Of a stretch of 64,000 bases of DNA, positions 10,653-20,634 are shown one piece after another (the first letter of the stretch is position 1; each line of letters opens with the position of its first letter). The notes below the pieces were generated by a model. The model ran no database searches. It saw nothing but the letters and a program-made list of their open reading frames with translations, and had not been told where the DNA came from. The stretch lies in NCBI RefSeq assembly GCF_000300995.1, contig NZ_AMRJ01000002.1, forward strand, positions 248,001-312,000, in the 5' to 3' direction. A program made the position numbers and the translations under genes. Source of the DNA: Alcanivorax hongdengensis A-11-3 (GTDB lineage Bacteria; Pseudomonadota; Gammaproteobacteria; Pseudomonadales; Alcanivoracaceae).

Positions 10653-10764
10653 TCTAAATATACATGGCTGATTTATAAGGGAAAACACTCCCTTTCAAAA
10701 TCCACCAGCCATATCGATCAAAATATAGCCAGATTTTTAAAGAGCGTTTTCGGTTGAAGATCCC
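10653..10764 (-). promoter_or_regulatory. CRISPR leader
   Basis: A 112-bp AT-rich stretch between the cas2 stop and the first repeat, in contrast to the GC-rich surroundings. Read on the minus strand it holds TATAAA about 20 bases before the first repeat, with TTGAAA 15 bases further upstream as a possible but short-spaced -35. On the plus strand ATCAAAATATAG around 10716-10728 partly resembles an IHF site (two mismatches by my count), and IHF bends the leader during type I-E spacer capture. The position next to cas2 and the invariant repeat end fix the polarity. Confidence 0.75.
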
Positions 10765-11975
<1,211 letters not shown>

Positions 11976-11978
11976 GCG

Positions 11979-12674
11979 CTAGCCTCGCCGCACCATGAGC
12001 ATGCCGCACCCAAAGGCGCGGCTACGGCCCACGCCATTGAACAAGGCGTCGCGTAGACGCTCCGGGTCAGCCACGGTGATCACGCCTTCATAATCCACGG
12101 AGGAAAAACAAATTTGCCGTTGCTTGCGTTGCCATTGGTGTTGACGGTAACCGCTTAACTGAAGTGCGCTATCCAGCGAAAAACCCCAATCTTCACTGCG
12201 GTTTCTTAACCATTGTTCAGCGCCGGCATCCATGGCCTCGCTGACTTCCCAGGGCGAATCCCGGCCTTGCTGCCGACACTGCCACTTGGCGTCCATCAAC
12301 ACATCATGGCGGCGGGAGCGTGCCTCACCATCGTGCTTACGGGCCACCGTGGGGTTGGCGCGCAACTTGAACAGTAACCGATCTCCTTTTGATAACTGCG
12401 GGTCAAAGGGTTTGCTTTGGCACTCCAGCAACCCCGATACCGGTTCAGGCTCACGTGACGACAACACATAAAATAGCGGTAACCCCCGTGGGGATTCCCG
12501 GGAATCCAGTTGGTCTTTTTCCATCTCCTGACGAAACAGAAAAGGCCGCTCTTCCTCTTGTGTGAACAGCCGCCATAGCAACTGATGGTTCGCGTAGGCA
12601 TCGCCCGACAGCAACTTCACCAGAGCGTTACGGTCGAGCCCTTGAGTCGCCACTCTAACGCGGGATAAATACAT
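11979..12674 (-). CDS. cas6e: crRNA endonuclease Cas6e
   Basis: 231 residues with two RAMP (ferredoxin-like) halves. The N-terminal NHQLLWRLF contains the histidine (residue 30) expected to act in pre-crRNA cleavage, and the C-terminal GVGRSRAFGCGML is the glycine-rich loop that grips the repeat hairpin. It cuts at the repeat base and stays bound to the crRNA 3' end in Cascade. The start overlaps the cas5 stop by one base. Confidence 0.96.
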   Translation of the reverse strand: MYLSRVRVATQGLDRNALVKLLSGDAYANHQLLWRLFTQEEERPFLFRQEMEKDQLDSRESPRGLPLFYVLSSREPEPVSGLLECQSKPFDPQLSKGDRLLFKLRANPTVARKHDGEARSRRHDVLMDAKWQCRQQGRDSPWEVSEAMDAGAEQWLRNRSEDWGFSLDSALQLSGYRQHQWQRKQRQICFSSVDYEGVITVADPERLRDALFNGVGRSRAFGCGMLMVRRG

Positions 12675-13396
12675 CAGCCCTCCTCCCTGAGACGTGCATG
12701 GTGCTCCTGGCGGCTACCGAATTGCCAACGTTCCCGACTGATCACATCGTCCGATGGTTGGCGGGTGTCCTGCACGGCAATATCACCGGCATCGCCCTCC
12801 CAGTAGAAATCCACAGTCTTCGGCAAATGCAGCCAGCGGCTTTGCTGGTCGCAAATGCGCGGCGGCACCACCGCGAAGGCTTCACGCAACCCGTTCGCCT
12901 GGACTTTTTGCGGAGCCAACGGCACTGCCAACGGGCACGCCTTGCGGCCCAGGTAAGGCGTGAATACTGGAGCGCGCAAAGCGGCTTCCAGTTCATCCAG
13001 GTTCCAGTCACTATGTTCATTAAGCAATACGGCCACCTGCCACAAACCATCCTGACGATATTCGCGGCTGGAAAGCACGGTGTTAAGCTTATCCTTGGGC
13101 ACGGACAATTCATCCTTGCGGGTGAAGTAGCGGGCCTTTTTGTCCCGGCCAGGCACCTGCACAGTGTGATAATCACGCATGAGGCGACCGGCACTATGCT
13201 GCTTTACCGCAAAGCGCACGGATGACGCCAACGCCTGCTGCCCAGGGCCGTCATCCCGGCGAATACCCAAGGCTGCCGCCAGCAACCCCAACAGGGCGGC
13301 TCGGCCCGGATGGTCCGAGCTGGGCCGGGTCTCCCCCACTGCCGGCGCTCCCCAGCTGGCCAGGGGGCCATATAGTTGGAAAATCAACGCTTCCAT
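12674..13396 (-). CDS. cas5e: Cascade subunit Cas5e
   Basis: 240 residues, RAMP superfamily. The N-terminus (IFQLYGPLASWG, then GETRPSSDHPGRAALLGLLA) is the diagnostic Cas5e pattern. Cas5 caps the 5' handle of the crRNA in the Cascade complex, next to Cse1. It lies 10 bp after cas7 and overlaps cas6e by one base, so all are one transcript. Confidence 0.96.
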   Translation of the reverse strand: MEALIFQLYGPLASWGAPAVGETRPSSDHPGRAALLGLLAAALGIRRDDGPGQQALASSVRFAVKQHSAGRLMRDYHTVQVPGRDKKARYFTRKDELSVPKDKLNTVLSSREYRQDGLWQVAVLLNEHSDWNLDELEAALRAPVFTPYLGRKACPLAVPLAPQKVQANGLREAFAVVPPRICDQQSRWLHLPKTVDFYWEGDAGDIAVQDTRQPSDDVISRERWQFGSRQEHHARLREEG

Positions 13397-13406
13397 CAGG
13401 CACCTC

Positions 13407-14444
13407 CTAGTCCTTTTTTAGAAAGTCCATCAGCGCCTGGAAGCTGCCTTCCCCGGTATGGGCGTTCAGGCTGTAGCGTTGATCGGCACATTCGCCATAC
13501 ACCTGGTCGAAGCGCTGGGTCTGCTCTTCCAAGCAAGTAATGGCATCCGCTGCCTGATCCTGGCTCTGCACTGGCTTGAGAAACGCCACCGACAGGGAAC
13601 GCGGCTGTTGCGAACCCTTTTCCGCCATGACATAAGACGCATAGGCCCGTGAGCCAAAGCTGTTCTGTTTACCGGTGGGGGACACCTTGATGGCCGCTTC
13701 GGCCAGAGCCGCGATGGCCTTGTCCGCCAACGCCTCGTCGCCACTGAGGTTATCGATCAACTGGTCGCGGTTGATGCAGACATAGCTGTAAAACAGGCCG
13801 GCGGCGAAACCGGTTTCGCCGATATGAGCAGCACCCCGGTCTTCGTCACCATTATTGAGATCGTCGACAGCGGTGAAGTAGTCGTCCTCGATGACCACCG
13901 GATGGACTGTAATGGCGTGAGCCACCTGGCATGCCGCCTCCACGTTAAAAGCAGGATCCTCCGCCAACATCCGACCGAACAAGGCAATATCCGCCGCCGC
14001 CGGATTCTTGCGAAGCAACGCCAACTCTTCCTTTTCTGGTGCCCGATTTTCTTCAATCAGAGTATCGGTTAGAGCATCCACGGCCTGGCGCTCCTCCGGG
14101 CTGATATGGGCCAGCTGCGACAGTTCCACGCTGTCCTTTTCCAGCTTGCCGAACACATCGGCAATGTCAGCAGCCCACTTTTTCGCCTTGCCGTCTGCAA
14201 TGCCTCCGTCCTGCAAGCGCTTCTCAACCTCCAGGCCCAGCCGCTTTGTACGGGTACCCAAGTTCCCAGCCAAGGATTCCTGAAACAGGTCGGAAGTACG
14301 CCAATGGCGCTTGAGCGATTGCGAGGATACTCGCAGCCGCTCGGCACCGCCCATGAAGGCAGTCTTGGGCTTACCCAGGTCATCCCGGTTCAGGTTGGCC
14401 GGCGGGTATGAAGTGAGAAGGTGCAGTTGAATAAAAGTGCTCAT
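13407..14444 (-). CDS. cas7e: Cascade backbone subunit Cas7e (Cse4/CasC)
   Basis: 345 residues from the chosen start. The beginning (MSTFIQLHLLTSYPPANLNR, then DDLGKPKTAFMGGAERLRVS) is the Cse4 signature. Six copies line the crRNA in Cascade. An in-frame start at 14531 would add 29 residues; I prefer 14444 because AAAGGA lies nearby and because family members start at this point. It lies 41 bp after cse2 and 10 bp before cas5. Confidence 0.96.
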   Translation of the reverse strand: MSTFIQLHLLTSYPPANLNRDDLGKPKTAFMGGAERLRVSSQSLKRHWRTSDLFQESLAGNLGTRTKRLGLEVEKRLQDGGIADGKAKKWAADIADVFGKLEKDSVELSQLAHISPEERQAVDALTDTLIEENRAPEKEELALLRKNPAAADIALFGRMLAEDPAFNVEAACQVAHAITVHPVVIEDDYFTAVDDLNNGDEDRGAAHIGETGFAAGLFYSYVCINRDQLIDNLSGDEALADKAIAALAEAAIKVSPTGKQNSFGSRAYASYVMAEKGSQQPRSLSVAFLKPVQSQDQAADAITCLEEQTQRFDQVYGECADQRYSLNAHTGEGSFQALMDFLKKD

Positions 14445-14485
14445 GATGTCAGTCCTTTGTGCTTTTCTCTTCGTCGAAGAAGGAG

Positions 14486-15046
14486 TTACTTGTCGTAGGC
14501 GTTTACCGCCGTGAAATACTCTGTCGCCCAACGCACCGCCAGGCGGTCCATGGGCCGGGAGCCCTGATTGCTTTGTTGCTCCTGGAACCAGTGCAGGATG
14601 TTGTCCGTCAGGGACAGCACCGGGGCAGTCTTGTTGATCAACGCCAGTGCGCGACGAAGCCGCATCAGAAAATCATCGCCGCTACGACTTTTTTGCAGTT
14701 GCGCGAAACGCATTTCGCTCATATAGGGTTTGCCGGTTTTTTCTTTCTGCTCTCCCAGCCTTCGCGCAAACGAAACATCTTTCGCCGCAGGCTGCTCACG
14801 TACGTCCGCCAGAGCGGCGGCGACACAAGCCCAGGCCAGCATATCTCTATCCCGCCGCTCGCTGGTTTGCGCCAACGCCTGCCACAGATGTCTAAAGCCT
14901 TCCGTTAGCAAGACTGCATCCAGCGTCTCACTACGCCGCAACTCGGCGCGGGCGCCCCGCTGCTCCTCCAGTTGCCGCCACCACTTCAGCACCGCGTCTC
15001 GGGTAGCGGATTCCTTAATACGAAAATAAAACGGAGCATCACTCAT
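14486..15046 (-). CDS. cse2: Cascade small subunit Cse2 (Cas11/CasB)
   Basis: 186 residues, mostly helical. RDAVLKWWRQLEEQRGARAE near the start and LMRLRRALALINKTAPV in the C-terminal half fit Cse2. Two copies form the belly of Cascade and stabilise the crRNA and non-target strand. The start overlaps the cse1 stop by four bases (ATGA), normal for this operon. Length is slightly above the E. coli protein. Confidence 0.95.
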   Translation of the reverse strand: MSDAPFYFRIKESATRDAVLKWWRQLEEQRGARAELRRSETLDAVLLTEGFRHLWQALAQTSERRDRDMLAWACVAAALADVREQPAAKDVSFARRLGEQKEKTGKPYMSEMRFAQLQKSRSGDDFLMRLRRALALINKTAPVLSLTDNILHWFQEQQSNQGSRPMDRLAVRWATEYFTAVNAYDK

Positions 15047-16680
15047 GCGGTTTCTCCTTGTTTCTTACTGGCCGCTTGCTGGCCGTTGTCATCCAGACGT
15101 CCGGTCTTGCGGAAGGCTTTTGCTTCTTTTCCGGTGTGGAGCTTCTTGCGGAAGGTATTACGCGCCTTGGTAATGCGTTTCATATCCAACTGTTCTGCCG
15201 GGCCACTGAGGGCAAAATCATCAAACAGGGCCGCGGCCTGGCGGGTAACGGCTCGATACCAGCTTGCTGCGAGCTCGGACGGGAACCGCTGCGGTGGCGC
15301 GTCGCCTGTCAGCAATTCACCCAGTTCCATAAGATGCTGATAAAAAACCTGTTCCGTGGCCTCCCACAGTGACGCACCGATGTAACTGACATCCCCCTTG
15401 GCGTCCTTGGGCCGGCTGAACCAGGCTTCCTTGACCTGGGCTTGCAACAGTCGGGCGCTGCTGTCCGTGAGTTCAATCATTTGCCGTAGCCACCGCTGAG
15501 CCAGGTCTCGCTCACCCTCTTCCAAGGCCAGAAGCGGCATATGCGCGCCGTACCAGCACCGGGGTTTCATATTGTCCATGTCATAGCCGAACACCCAAAG
15601 ACCGGCGACTGTTGGTAGTTCTACGTCAAAATCATCCGCTTTATCGCACTTGTCCGCATAATCCAGCACCACCGGCGCAGGCAGAAAGCCCTTTTCTTTT
15701 TCATCCTTCATGGTCAGGGCTTCCCAGTAGCGATAGCCCAGGCCGTCCGTTTGCGCTTTGCGGGAGTACGGCAATTGTTCCGGCTTTTTGGGATCAAAGC
15801 GGTAAGGAGTGAGCGGGTGCGTCCAGGGGCCATCATAATTAAACCCGTAGTTTTTCGTGCGCAGCGAAGAAACATCGTATTCGCTCTGCCGTCCACAGAG
15901 ATCACACTCGCAGGCCGCCGCTTCAATATTGAGTCGGATACGCCGAGGCATCGCCCAAAATGGATGAAGAGGATGGACGTCCTCCGGCGTCGTTTTTTGC
16001 CCCTTGTCGCTGACCCTGGTTTCTCCAAGCCAGGGAAAGACCTTGGAATCGGAAGTGCCGGGCGGCTCATAAGTCCAGCTATCCGTGTCCCGGACGTTAA
16101 GCCAAAGCCGGTGCCAGAGAGGACGGTCTGAGTCAGCGGGCATAACCAGCGTAGTCAGGGGGCCACCGCCGCGTAGCCCGGTCCTATACCCCTTTCCTCC
16201 AGCCGGAGCATTAATCTGCAACGTGAATAGCGCCATGGCAGCGCAATCCAGGCACAATTGTTCCACCCGACCTGCTTTTACAAAGTGATCGGTATTGTTC
16301 TTTATGGTGGAAGCGCCAGGGGAATCAATCAGCAACCCCGCAATATCAGTCGCTTTTTCATCGGCTAGCGAATCGAGGTCCTGCATAAACGCCGGTCCCT
16401 CGCTGTCCAACTCAAAGCCTGGCTTCCACTTTTCCAACATTTCCTGGCAAGACGCCAAGGACGGGGGAGTTTGATACCTCTTCACCCATGCATCCTTGTC
16501 TTCCGGTGCCATGGCTGTTTGCAAAAGACCAATCAGAAACTGATACGCCGCGCCCTGAAAATCCGCCCGGGGAAGTGCCAGATCAACAATGTCCGGATCC
16601 ACCATGGCGGTGACAGGTAGATATTCCTGGCTGCCATCGCGGCGCTTGAATGACAGCCAGGGGGCGGTTAATAGATTCAT
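15043..16680 (-). CDS. cse1: Cascade large subunit Cse1 (Cas8e/CasA)
   Basis: 545 residues. MNLLTAPWLSFKRRDGSQEY is the conserved Cse1 opening; GKGYRTGLRGGGPLTTLV and LWLNVRD follow in the expected order. A Cys pair (CECDLCGRQ, about residue 285) could bind a metal. Cse1 recognises the PAM and recruits Cas3. It is 15 bp after cas3 and overlaps cse2. Confidence 0.96.
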   Translation of the reverse strand: MNLLTAPWLSFKRRDGSQEYLPVTAMVDPDIVDLALPRADFQGAAYQFLIGLLQTAMAPEDKDAWVKRYQTPPSLASCQEMLEKWKPGFELDSEGPAFMQDLDSLADEKATDIAGLLIDSPGASTIKNNTDHFVKAGRVEQLCLDCAAMALFTLQINAPAGGKGYRTGLRGGGPLTTLVMPADSDRPLWHRLWLNVRDTDSWTYEPPGTSDSKVFPWLGETRVSDKGQKTTPEDVHPLHPFWAMPRRIRLNIEAAACECDLCGRQSEYDVSSLRTKNYGFNYDGPWTHPLTPYRFDPKKPEQLPYSRKAQTDGLGYRYWEALTMKDEKEKGFLPAPVVLDYADKCDKADDFDVELPTVAGLWVFGYDMDNMKPRCWYGAHMPLLALEEGERDLAQRWLRQMIELTDSSARLLQAQVKEAWFSRPKDAKGDVSYIGASLWEATEQVFYQHLMELGELLTGDAPPQRFPSELAASWYRAVTRQAAALFDDFALSGPAEQLDMKRITKARNTFRKKLHTGKEAKAFRKTGRLDDNGQQAASKKQGETA

Positions 16681-16695
16681 GTTGTGGCTCCTTGC

Positions 16696-19446
16696 TTACG
16701 CATTGTTTTCATCCTTCCTCCCGATTCTGGGCACGCGATGCAGACCCATTTCCTGGCTGTAATCCATTGAGGATTCCTCCTCCGCTAACCACAACCGACT
16801 GAATTTCAGGCCCGGATAGCGCTCAGTCAGGCTGTCACGCTCTGCCGCAAGTGCTTGCGGCCACTCCGGTAAGCGCCTTGCCAGAGACTCCCGTACCTGC
16901 AATTGGCTTAGTTCCCAGGCAAATTGCTCCGCCTCTACCCAGGGTTTCAACATACCGCCTTCGTCTTGGCGAACCAGAGTGACGGTAATGCTGGGTTCCT
17001 CATTCAGGCGGGTACCGATGTCGATATTCACATCATCCATCCAGCCATGGCTGGCCTTGACGCTGTAACCCTGCTCCATATCAAGGCGATTGAAGCCAGC
17101 CATGGCCCGGTGGCTGCTGCGTTCGCCCTCCTGATCCAGGTGACGTTGTTGCAGTCCTTCGGGAATCTGAGCTTCGGCATCGTCACCAAAGACGGACTCA
17201 ATCAGGTGGCGTGCACGCCCGGGCATGTCGATGCCGCCTTCGTCGCGCAAGGTTTTAAGGGTCAGCCAGAGTTGGCCGTGGTCGCGATAAACGGCGCCGG
17301 AACCCGGCAAGTGAGCAGACAGCCAATCAGGACCCGGCTGATCGTCGTAAGAGGGCGCCAACAGATGCAGCACCGGTGGCTGGCGCTGGTCGTCAGTGTC
17401 GATGGGATTACCGAGGGCGTCCCGGCGGTGGCGATGCAGGCGCCCGGCTCGTTGGATCAGTAAATCCATGGGGGCCAGATCGCTTATCATCTGGTCGAAA
17501 TCCAGGTCCAGGGATTGCTCCACCACCTGGGTGCTGACCAGAATCCAGCCAGCCCGGCTTTCCGCCGTGGAGGTCTTGCCAAACCGTTCCAACGCCGCCT
17601 GCTCAATAGCCTGACGATCCGCCATGACAAAACGGCTATGAAACAACATAACCTTGCTCGGATCCGGCGCCCGTTCACGCAGAGTCTGATAAGCGGCGAT
17701 AGCATCATCCACGGTATTGCGTATCCAGCACCCACACTGGCCACGTTCAGCCGTGCCGACAAGGTGGTCGATCACCGCTTCCGCTTCATTGAACGTTTCC
17801 ACTTCAACCCGGCGAATCACGCTGTCACGAGTGGCCAATGGTGTCTGTTCCAGGCTCTGGTCCGTGACCCGGGTGGCCAGCGGAAAAGCTGCCAGCTCTT
17901 TCACCGTCTCGGCATTCAGGCCCCGGCCACGTTGGTAGGCCGCCACCAGACTGCGTTTCATGGCATGGGGCAAAGTGGCGGTAAGCAGGATGGCACTCCC
18001 TCCCTGCTGGGCATGGGCACGCAGCACTTCCTCCAGCAGTCTGGCCATGTAGTCGTCACAGGCGTGCACCTCGTCCACCACCAGCACCTTGTTTGCCAAA
18101 CCAATCAAACGCAGGGTCTGATGCTTGAAGGGCAACACCGCCATCAAGGCCTGATCTACGGTACCCACGCCCACGTCCGCCAGCAGCGCCTTCTTGCGTG
18201 AGTCGGCGAACCACTGGTTACAGGCGGCGGATGCGGTTTGTTCCTCATCGCCATAGGCATGGTCCCGCCGCTGCTCAGCTATCACCGACTGTACAAAACC
18301 TGGGTTGAGATGACGCGCACCATGGGCCAGCACCAGATTGGGCACCTGCTCCCCGGCGAACCAACGACGATAGGTATTGGCCACACGCCCGTACATGGCA
18401 TTGGACGTCGCCATGGTGGGCAGGCCGAAATACACCCCCTGCGCCTGGCGGTGCTCCAGCAGACGATGCACCAGAACCATGGCGGCTTCCGTCTTGCCGG
18501 CGCCGGTGACATCTTCCAGGACAAAGAGCTGAGGGCCAGGTTGCCAGGCCAGATCCTGCGCCCATTGCTGCAACGGCGTCGGCTCAAAACCAAAGAAAGA
18601 CCGCACGCCCGGGAAGAAAGATGCAGTCAGCGGCTTACCAAAACCCAGTCTTGTCAGTGCTTGTTCGGCCTGAGGCAATGCCCTGGTCTGCCAGTAATCG
18701 TCCAGCGCTTGAGGACTGGACTGATAAGGAAATGCCGACTGATCCGACCCCAACCAATCCGCCAGCACCGCAAAGCCAGCCAGGTGCCAGGTCATTGTTT
18801 TAAAATGCTTAAGCCAATCTTTGTCCTGTGCCTGCTCTGGCCATTGAGGGCGAAGCCAGCTTGCCACTTCACAGGCGTACTCCCAGGCCGCCTGATGATC
18901 TTCAGGAAACCCCGGCGAGGGACGCTTGTTGCTTCCGGCATCCACCGGCTTGCCATGATGTCCAAACGCCATGCCCAGCATGACACGCAGAAAGTCTTTA
19001 GCCCCGTTACTGGTCTCGGGCCAGCCCCAGACTTGCAAACCATGATGTTTCAGTTCGCTTTTGAGGAAGGCTTTGAGAAAAACGGCACCCGCTTCACTGT
19101 GATGCGGCCATTCTGCCGTTCCGTAAGCCAGCGACGAATCCGGCGCGACCAACTCCGGCAACTCTGGCTCAGCCAGAGACTGGAACGCCCTGGCGAATTT
19201 GCCCAGGTCATGCACGGCCAAGCTGAAGACAAACAACGACTGTAGCTGCTCCGGCTTCAGTGACATGGACGCGGCCAATTCCTGGCAACGGACCGTATGG
19301 GGCGCCAGCAAGTGATAGCCGACCGCCGCCACATCCAGGCTGTGGAACGGCAACAGATGGCATGACGTACCCTCTGAATCCGTCGCTGGTTTGGCCTTAC
19401 CCCAATACCGAAAATAAGCCGGCGCATTATTCCACGTAAGAACCAC
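16696..19446 (-). CDS. cas3: Cas3 helicase-nuclease
   Basis: 916 residues. The N-terminal HD nuclease shows His35, HD at 79-80, His116, the GHHGK motif near 162-166 and DWLGSD near 230. The SF2 helicase follows: Walker A TGAGKT (314-319), DEVH (458-461), LLTATLP and the QRAGRLHRH motif VI. Cas3 degrades DNA marked by Cascade. The start is GTG, with AAAGGG upstream; the 48-bp element lies 32-79 bases before it. It heads the cas operon and all key residues seem intact. Confidence 0.97.
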   Translation of the reverse strand: MVLTWNNAPAYFRYWGKAKPATDSEGTSCHLLPFHSLDVAAVGYHLLAPHTVRCQELAASMSLKPEQLQSLFVFSLAVHDLGKFARAFQSLAEPELPELVAPDSSLAYGTAEWPHHSEAGAVFLKAFLKSELKHHGLQVWGWPETSNGAKDFLRVMLGMAFGHHGKPVDAGSNKRPSPGFPEDHQAAWEYACEVASWLRPQWPEQAQDKDWLKHFKTMTWHLAGFAVLADWLGSDQSAFPYQSSPQALDDYWQTRALPQAEQALTRLGFGKPLTASFFPGVRSFFGFEPTPLQQWAQDLAWQPGPQLFVLEDVTGAGKTEAAMVLVHRLLEHRQAQGVYFGLPTMATSNAMYGRVANTYRRWFAGEQVPNLVLAHGARHLNPGFVQSVIAEQRRDHAYGDEEQTASAACNQWFADSRKKALLADVGVGTVDQALMAVLPFKHQTLRLIGLANKVLVVDEVHACDDYMARLLEEVLRAHAQQGGSAILLTATLPHAMKRSLVAAYQRGRGLNAETVKELAAFPLATRVTDQSLEQTPLATRDSVIRRVEVETFNEAEAVIDHLVGTAERGQCGCWIRNTVDDAIAAYQTLRERAPDPSKVMLFHSRFVMADRQAIEQAALERFGKTSTAESRAGWILVSTQVVEQSLDLDFDQMISDLAPMDLLIQRAGRLHRHRRDALGNPIDTDDQRQPPVLHLLAPSYDDQPGPDWLSAHLPGSGAVYRDHGQLWLTLKTLRDEGGIDMPGRARHLIESVFGDDAEAQIPEGLQQRHLDQEGERSSHRAMAGFNRLDMEQGYSVKASHGWMDDVNIDIGTRLNEEPSITVTLVRQDEGGMLKPWVEAEQFAWELSQLQVRESLARRLPEWPQALAAERDSLTERYPGLKFSRLWLAEEESSMDYSQEMGLHRVPRIGRKDENNA

Positions 19447-19477
19447 AAGTTTTCCCTTTACTGTTTTTCTTGTTGGA

Positions 19478-19525
19478 CCCTACCACCCCACCTGCCCTTA
19501 AAATGGCACTCACCCTTTGTACAGT
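19478..19525 (-). promoter_or_regulatory. 48-bp conserved element, copy B, upstream of cas3
   Basis: Second copy of the sequence at 8768-8815 (four mismatches). It fills the gap between the WYL regulator stop codon (19528) and cas3, so it is the likely control region of the cas operon. The short inverted repeat TGCC-N8-GGCA on the minus strand is conserved between copies. The two copies are direct repeats 10,710 bp apart, enclosing all cas genes and the array, so a role in recombination is also possible. Confidence 0.65.
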
Positions 19526-19527
19526 GG

Positions 19528-20493
19528 TTATTGCCCATACACCCCGGCCATGTCATTCACTCGTTTCATCACGGCCTCTCTCAACGCCGCCGGCCCCAGC
19601 ACCTCGACATTCGCGCCATGGCGCAGGATCTCCATGATCAGTTCGGTCGGGTCCGAGTAGGGAATGTGCAGGTGGAAACTGCCGGCCAGCCATTCACCTT
19701 GCTGCTGGGGATGCCACTGCTCCTCGGCTACCCAGCGCGCGGCATGGGCGTTAAAGCATAGATGGGCGGTATTCGAGGCCTCACCGGAGAAGATGCCAAA
19801 CCCCTGGTTGGCGAATGCGTCCAGTTGTTCTTCTGGCAGACGATGGGCGGGTGCTTCCTGCTGATTGGGGTGCTTTATTCTGTCCAGGGAGAAGAAACGC
19901 AAGGCGCGAGCCTGATGGCACCAGCCAAGCAGATACCAGTTGTCCCGGTAGTGCAGTAATCGTTGCGGGCTGACCTGGCGCAGGCCAGGCTGCTCAGTAC
20001 CCCGACCGGTATAAGCAAAAGCGATTTGCCGACAACTCAACAAAGCATCGGCGACGGGCTGGAAAATGGCGGTATCAATCTGGCGATGATGGATGGGCTG
20101 AACGTTGACGCGCTCGCTGACGTCTTCCTCGCCCTGCCCGGCCTCATGAAGCAGCGCTCTGATGCGCCGCCGGAGCGGTTTGAGCCGATCTTCCATCAAC
20201 CCTGGCTGGACACGCTCCAGCAATTGCTCACACACCAGTAAGGCGTGTAATTCGGAGGCATTCATCCATAAACCGGGAAGCTCGAACACCTCCGCCTCCG
20301 GGTCGTAACAATAGCCTTTTTGTTGCTGGTCGTAGTGAATGGGAGCGCCGAAGAAGGTACGCAGGTAGTTGATGTCCTTGCCTAGCGCATTACGCTGCAC
20401 ACCCAGCTCTTCCTCCAGGCGTTTGCGAGGAACAGGATGGCGGGCATGACGCAATATGTCATGGAGTTTGTAGAAGCGTTCCAGCCGATTCAC
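19528..20493 (-). CDS. WYL-domain transcriptional regulator next to cas operon
   Basis: 321 residues. An N-terminal winged helix (about 1-60: KLHDILRHARHPVPRKRLEE and then LGVQRNALGKDINYLR) is followed by a WYL domain (about 145-215, including RLLHYRDNWYLLGWCHQA) and a C-terminal WCX-like extension. WYL regulators often sit beside phage-defence systems and can respond to nucleic-acid ligands. Start is GTG with AGGAAGAG upstream. It lies just upstream of cas3 on the same strand, separated by the 48-bp element, so it probably controls the cas genes, itself, or both. Confidence 0.9.
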   Translation of the reverse strand: MNRLERFYKLHDILRHARHPVPRKRLEEELGVQRNALGKDINYLRTFFGAPIHYDQQQKGYCYDPEAEVFELPGLWMNASELHALLVCEQLLERVQPGLMEDRLKPLRRRIRALLHEAGQGEEDVSERVNVQPIHHRQIDTAIFQPVADALLSCRQIAFAYTGRGTEQPGLRQVSPQRLLHYRDNWYLLGWCHQARALRFFSLDRIKHPNQQEAPAHRLPEEQLDAFANQGFGIFSGEASNTAHLCFNAHAARWVAEEQWHPQQQGEWLAGSFHLHIPYSDPTELIMEILRHGANVEVLGPAALREAVMKRVNDMAGVYGQ

Positions 20494-20541
20494 AGTGCTC
20501 TTCCTGAGGCGTTATTCTTATTCCTTCTCGAACTCTATTCA

Positions 20542-20561
20542 CTTGTGAACCGCATCACAAG
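20542..20561. promoter_or_regulatory. Palindrome in the WYL gene promoter
   Basis: A perfect 7-bp inverted repeat, CTTGTGA-N6-TCACAAG, 49 bp before the WYL gene start. On the minus strand TTGTGA, 17 bases, then TAGAGT forms a reasonable sigma-70 promoter, and the palindrome covers its -35 and spacer. This is the arrangement expected for autorepression. No copy of this palindrome was seen in the cas3 upstream region. Confidence 0.5.
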
Positions 20562-20576
20562 ACTCTGCCGACCTAC

Positions 20577-20608
20577 AAAAAAGCGGGAGGCCATCTCTGA
20601 CCTCCCGC
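20577..20608 (-). terminator. Rho-independent terminator of the hydrolase-PilZ gene
   Basis: On the minus strand an 8-bp stem GCGGGAGG/CCTCCCGC with a 10-base loop is followed directly by TTTTTT. It lies 27 bp after the stop of the alpha/beta hydrolase gene and insulates the WYL-cas transcript. Confidence 0.85.
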
Positions 20609-20634
20609 CCTTTGTTATCAAACGCTTTTCTCGA

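Noticed and set aside
9872..10757. Several plus-strand open frames across the CRISPR array, with a recurring VYPRRCGEQ-like peptide
   Set aside because: They are translations of the CRISPR repeats in different frames; no ribosome sites, and array transcription is on the other strand.
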